From DATFQE01 sp963738205 (GTDB taxonomy: Bacteria > Actinomycetota > Thermoleophilia > Gaiellales > Gaiellaceae): a DNA stretch of 64,000 nt. Under the pieces are notes generated by a model that ran no database searches, was not told the origin of the DNA, and was given only the letters and a program-made list of their open reading frames with translations. Below are positions 63,586-64,000 of this stretch, piece by piece. Numbering within the stretch: position 1 is the first letter of the stretch; every line of letters starts with the position of its first letter. The stretch covers positions 372,001 to 436,000 of the forward strand of contig CAVTVQ010000006.1 in the NCBI GenBank assembly GCA_963738205.1, read 5' to 3'. The position numbers and the translations under genes were made by a program.

Positions 63586-64000
63586 GCAGGTCCTCCGTCG
63601 CCCGGTGTGGAGATGATCGTGCCGACGCGCTCGCCGAGCACGACGCGACGGATGTTCCCATCTGCGAGGGCAAAGACGTGGATCGGCAGCCCGTTGTCCA
63701 TGCAGAGCGACAGCGCCGTCGTGTCCATCACGCGCAGGCCGCGCTCGATCGCCTCGAGGTGCGTCAGCTCGGGCAGGAACTCCGCGTCGGGGTCGCTGCG
63801 CGGGTCGCCGCCGTACACGCCTTCCACCGCGTGCTTCGCCATCAGGATCGCCTCCGCGCCGATCTCCAGCGCGCGCAACGCGGCCGCCGTGTCCGTCGTG
63901 AAGAACGGATTGCCGGTTCCCGCCGCGAAGATGACGATGCGCCCCTTCTCCAGGTGCCTGATCGCGCGCCGGCGGATGTACGGCTCGGCGACCTCGGAGA
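63582..64000 (-). CDS. pyrH: UMP kinase (5' part outside window)
   Basis: The C-terminal 139 residues of the hexameric bacterial UMP kinase. Visible: VIFAAGTGNPFFTTDTAAAL, the EAILMAKHAVEGVYGGDPR loop and the TALSLCMDNGLPIHVFALAD segment, ending with GTIISTPGDG. The start lies beyond the right edge. It overlaps frr by four bases. Confidence 0.96.
   Translation of the reverse strand, partial: SEVAEPYIRRRAIRHLEKGRIVIFAAGTGNPFFTTDTAAALRALEIGAEAILMAKHAVEGVYGGDPRSDPDAEFLPELTHLEAIERGLRVMDTTALSLCMDNGLPIHVFALADGNIRRVVLGERVGTIISTPGDGGPA

Overview
The window is a GC-rich, gene-dense stretch of a bacterial chromosome. Gene content and order point to a deep-branching actinomycete, probably class Thermoleophilia (Gaiellales or Solirubrobacterales). 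The order recA-recX-rny-miaB-miaA-dapF with hflX a few genes on, the MurT/GatD pair, a GarA-type FHA protein beside an FtsR-like MerR regulator, and a short RsiG-like helical protein are all actinobacterial traits. The class-level placement is inference; no rRNA gene is present.

Layout. 0-5 kb: a BMP-type ABC importer operon for nucleosides or related solutes (binding protein, double ATPase, two permeases). 5-14.3 kb: an informational cluster on the + strand (RodZ-like HTH protein, cinA, thpR, recA, recX, rny, miaB, miaA fused to a GNAT domain) leading into dapF. 15-18 kb: lysine/diaminopimelate genes dapE-dapC-dapD on the - strand, convergent with dapF. 18.2-20.3 kb: a secreted copper-radical oxidase. 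20.4-22.6 kb: hflX-dut-NUDIX. 22.6-24.7 kb: murT-gatD (peptidoglycan amidation). 24.9-29.7 kb: a subtilisin-like secreted protease, then a membrane GGDEF/HD-GYP protein; their 5' leaders share conserved blocks. 29.7-34.3 kb: a repeat-type DNA-binding protein, a class II glutamine amidotransferase, a sigma-70 factor, a PHP phosphoesterase and a primary-type sigma factor. 34.3-35.4 kb: a long non-coding interval with a strong candidate small RNA. 35.4-43.5 kb: small membrane and zinc-binding proteins, apt, ftsR, garA, rsiG-like, a nucleotidyltransferase/phosphomannomutase fusion, a CDP-alcohol phosphatidyltransferase and a HutF-like deiminase. 43.5-50.3 kb: a secreted repeat protein, arginase, a TreT-type glycosyltransferase and an EamA exporter. 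50.3-52.8 kb: an accessory zone with gene relics, including a phage capsid fragment, next to tRNA-Pro. 52.9-55.4 kb: small genes, a LysR relic and a 104-bp tandem duplication. 55.4-64 kb: a conserved - strand operon pyrH-frr-uppS-cdsA-(small membrane protein)-dxr-rseP-(methyltransferase)-ispG-proS-(HTH), joining translation, isoprenoid and envelope synthesis.

Sequence quality is uneven. About thirty reading-frame breaks inside otherwise well conserved housekeeping genes lie mostly between 0.65 and 13.4 kb, with two more in proS. Nearly all that can be resolved are single extra bases, so they look like sequencing or assembly errors. Affected genes are annotated as genes with noted breaks.

Most interesting items: the shared leader motif upstream of the protease and the GGDEF/HD-GYP gene; the RsiG-like protein carrying a c-di-GMP-binding-type motif; a DapF homologue in which both catalytic cysteines are serine; the MiaA-GNAT fusion; and a promoter-terminator unit with no gene at 35.2 kb.
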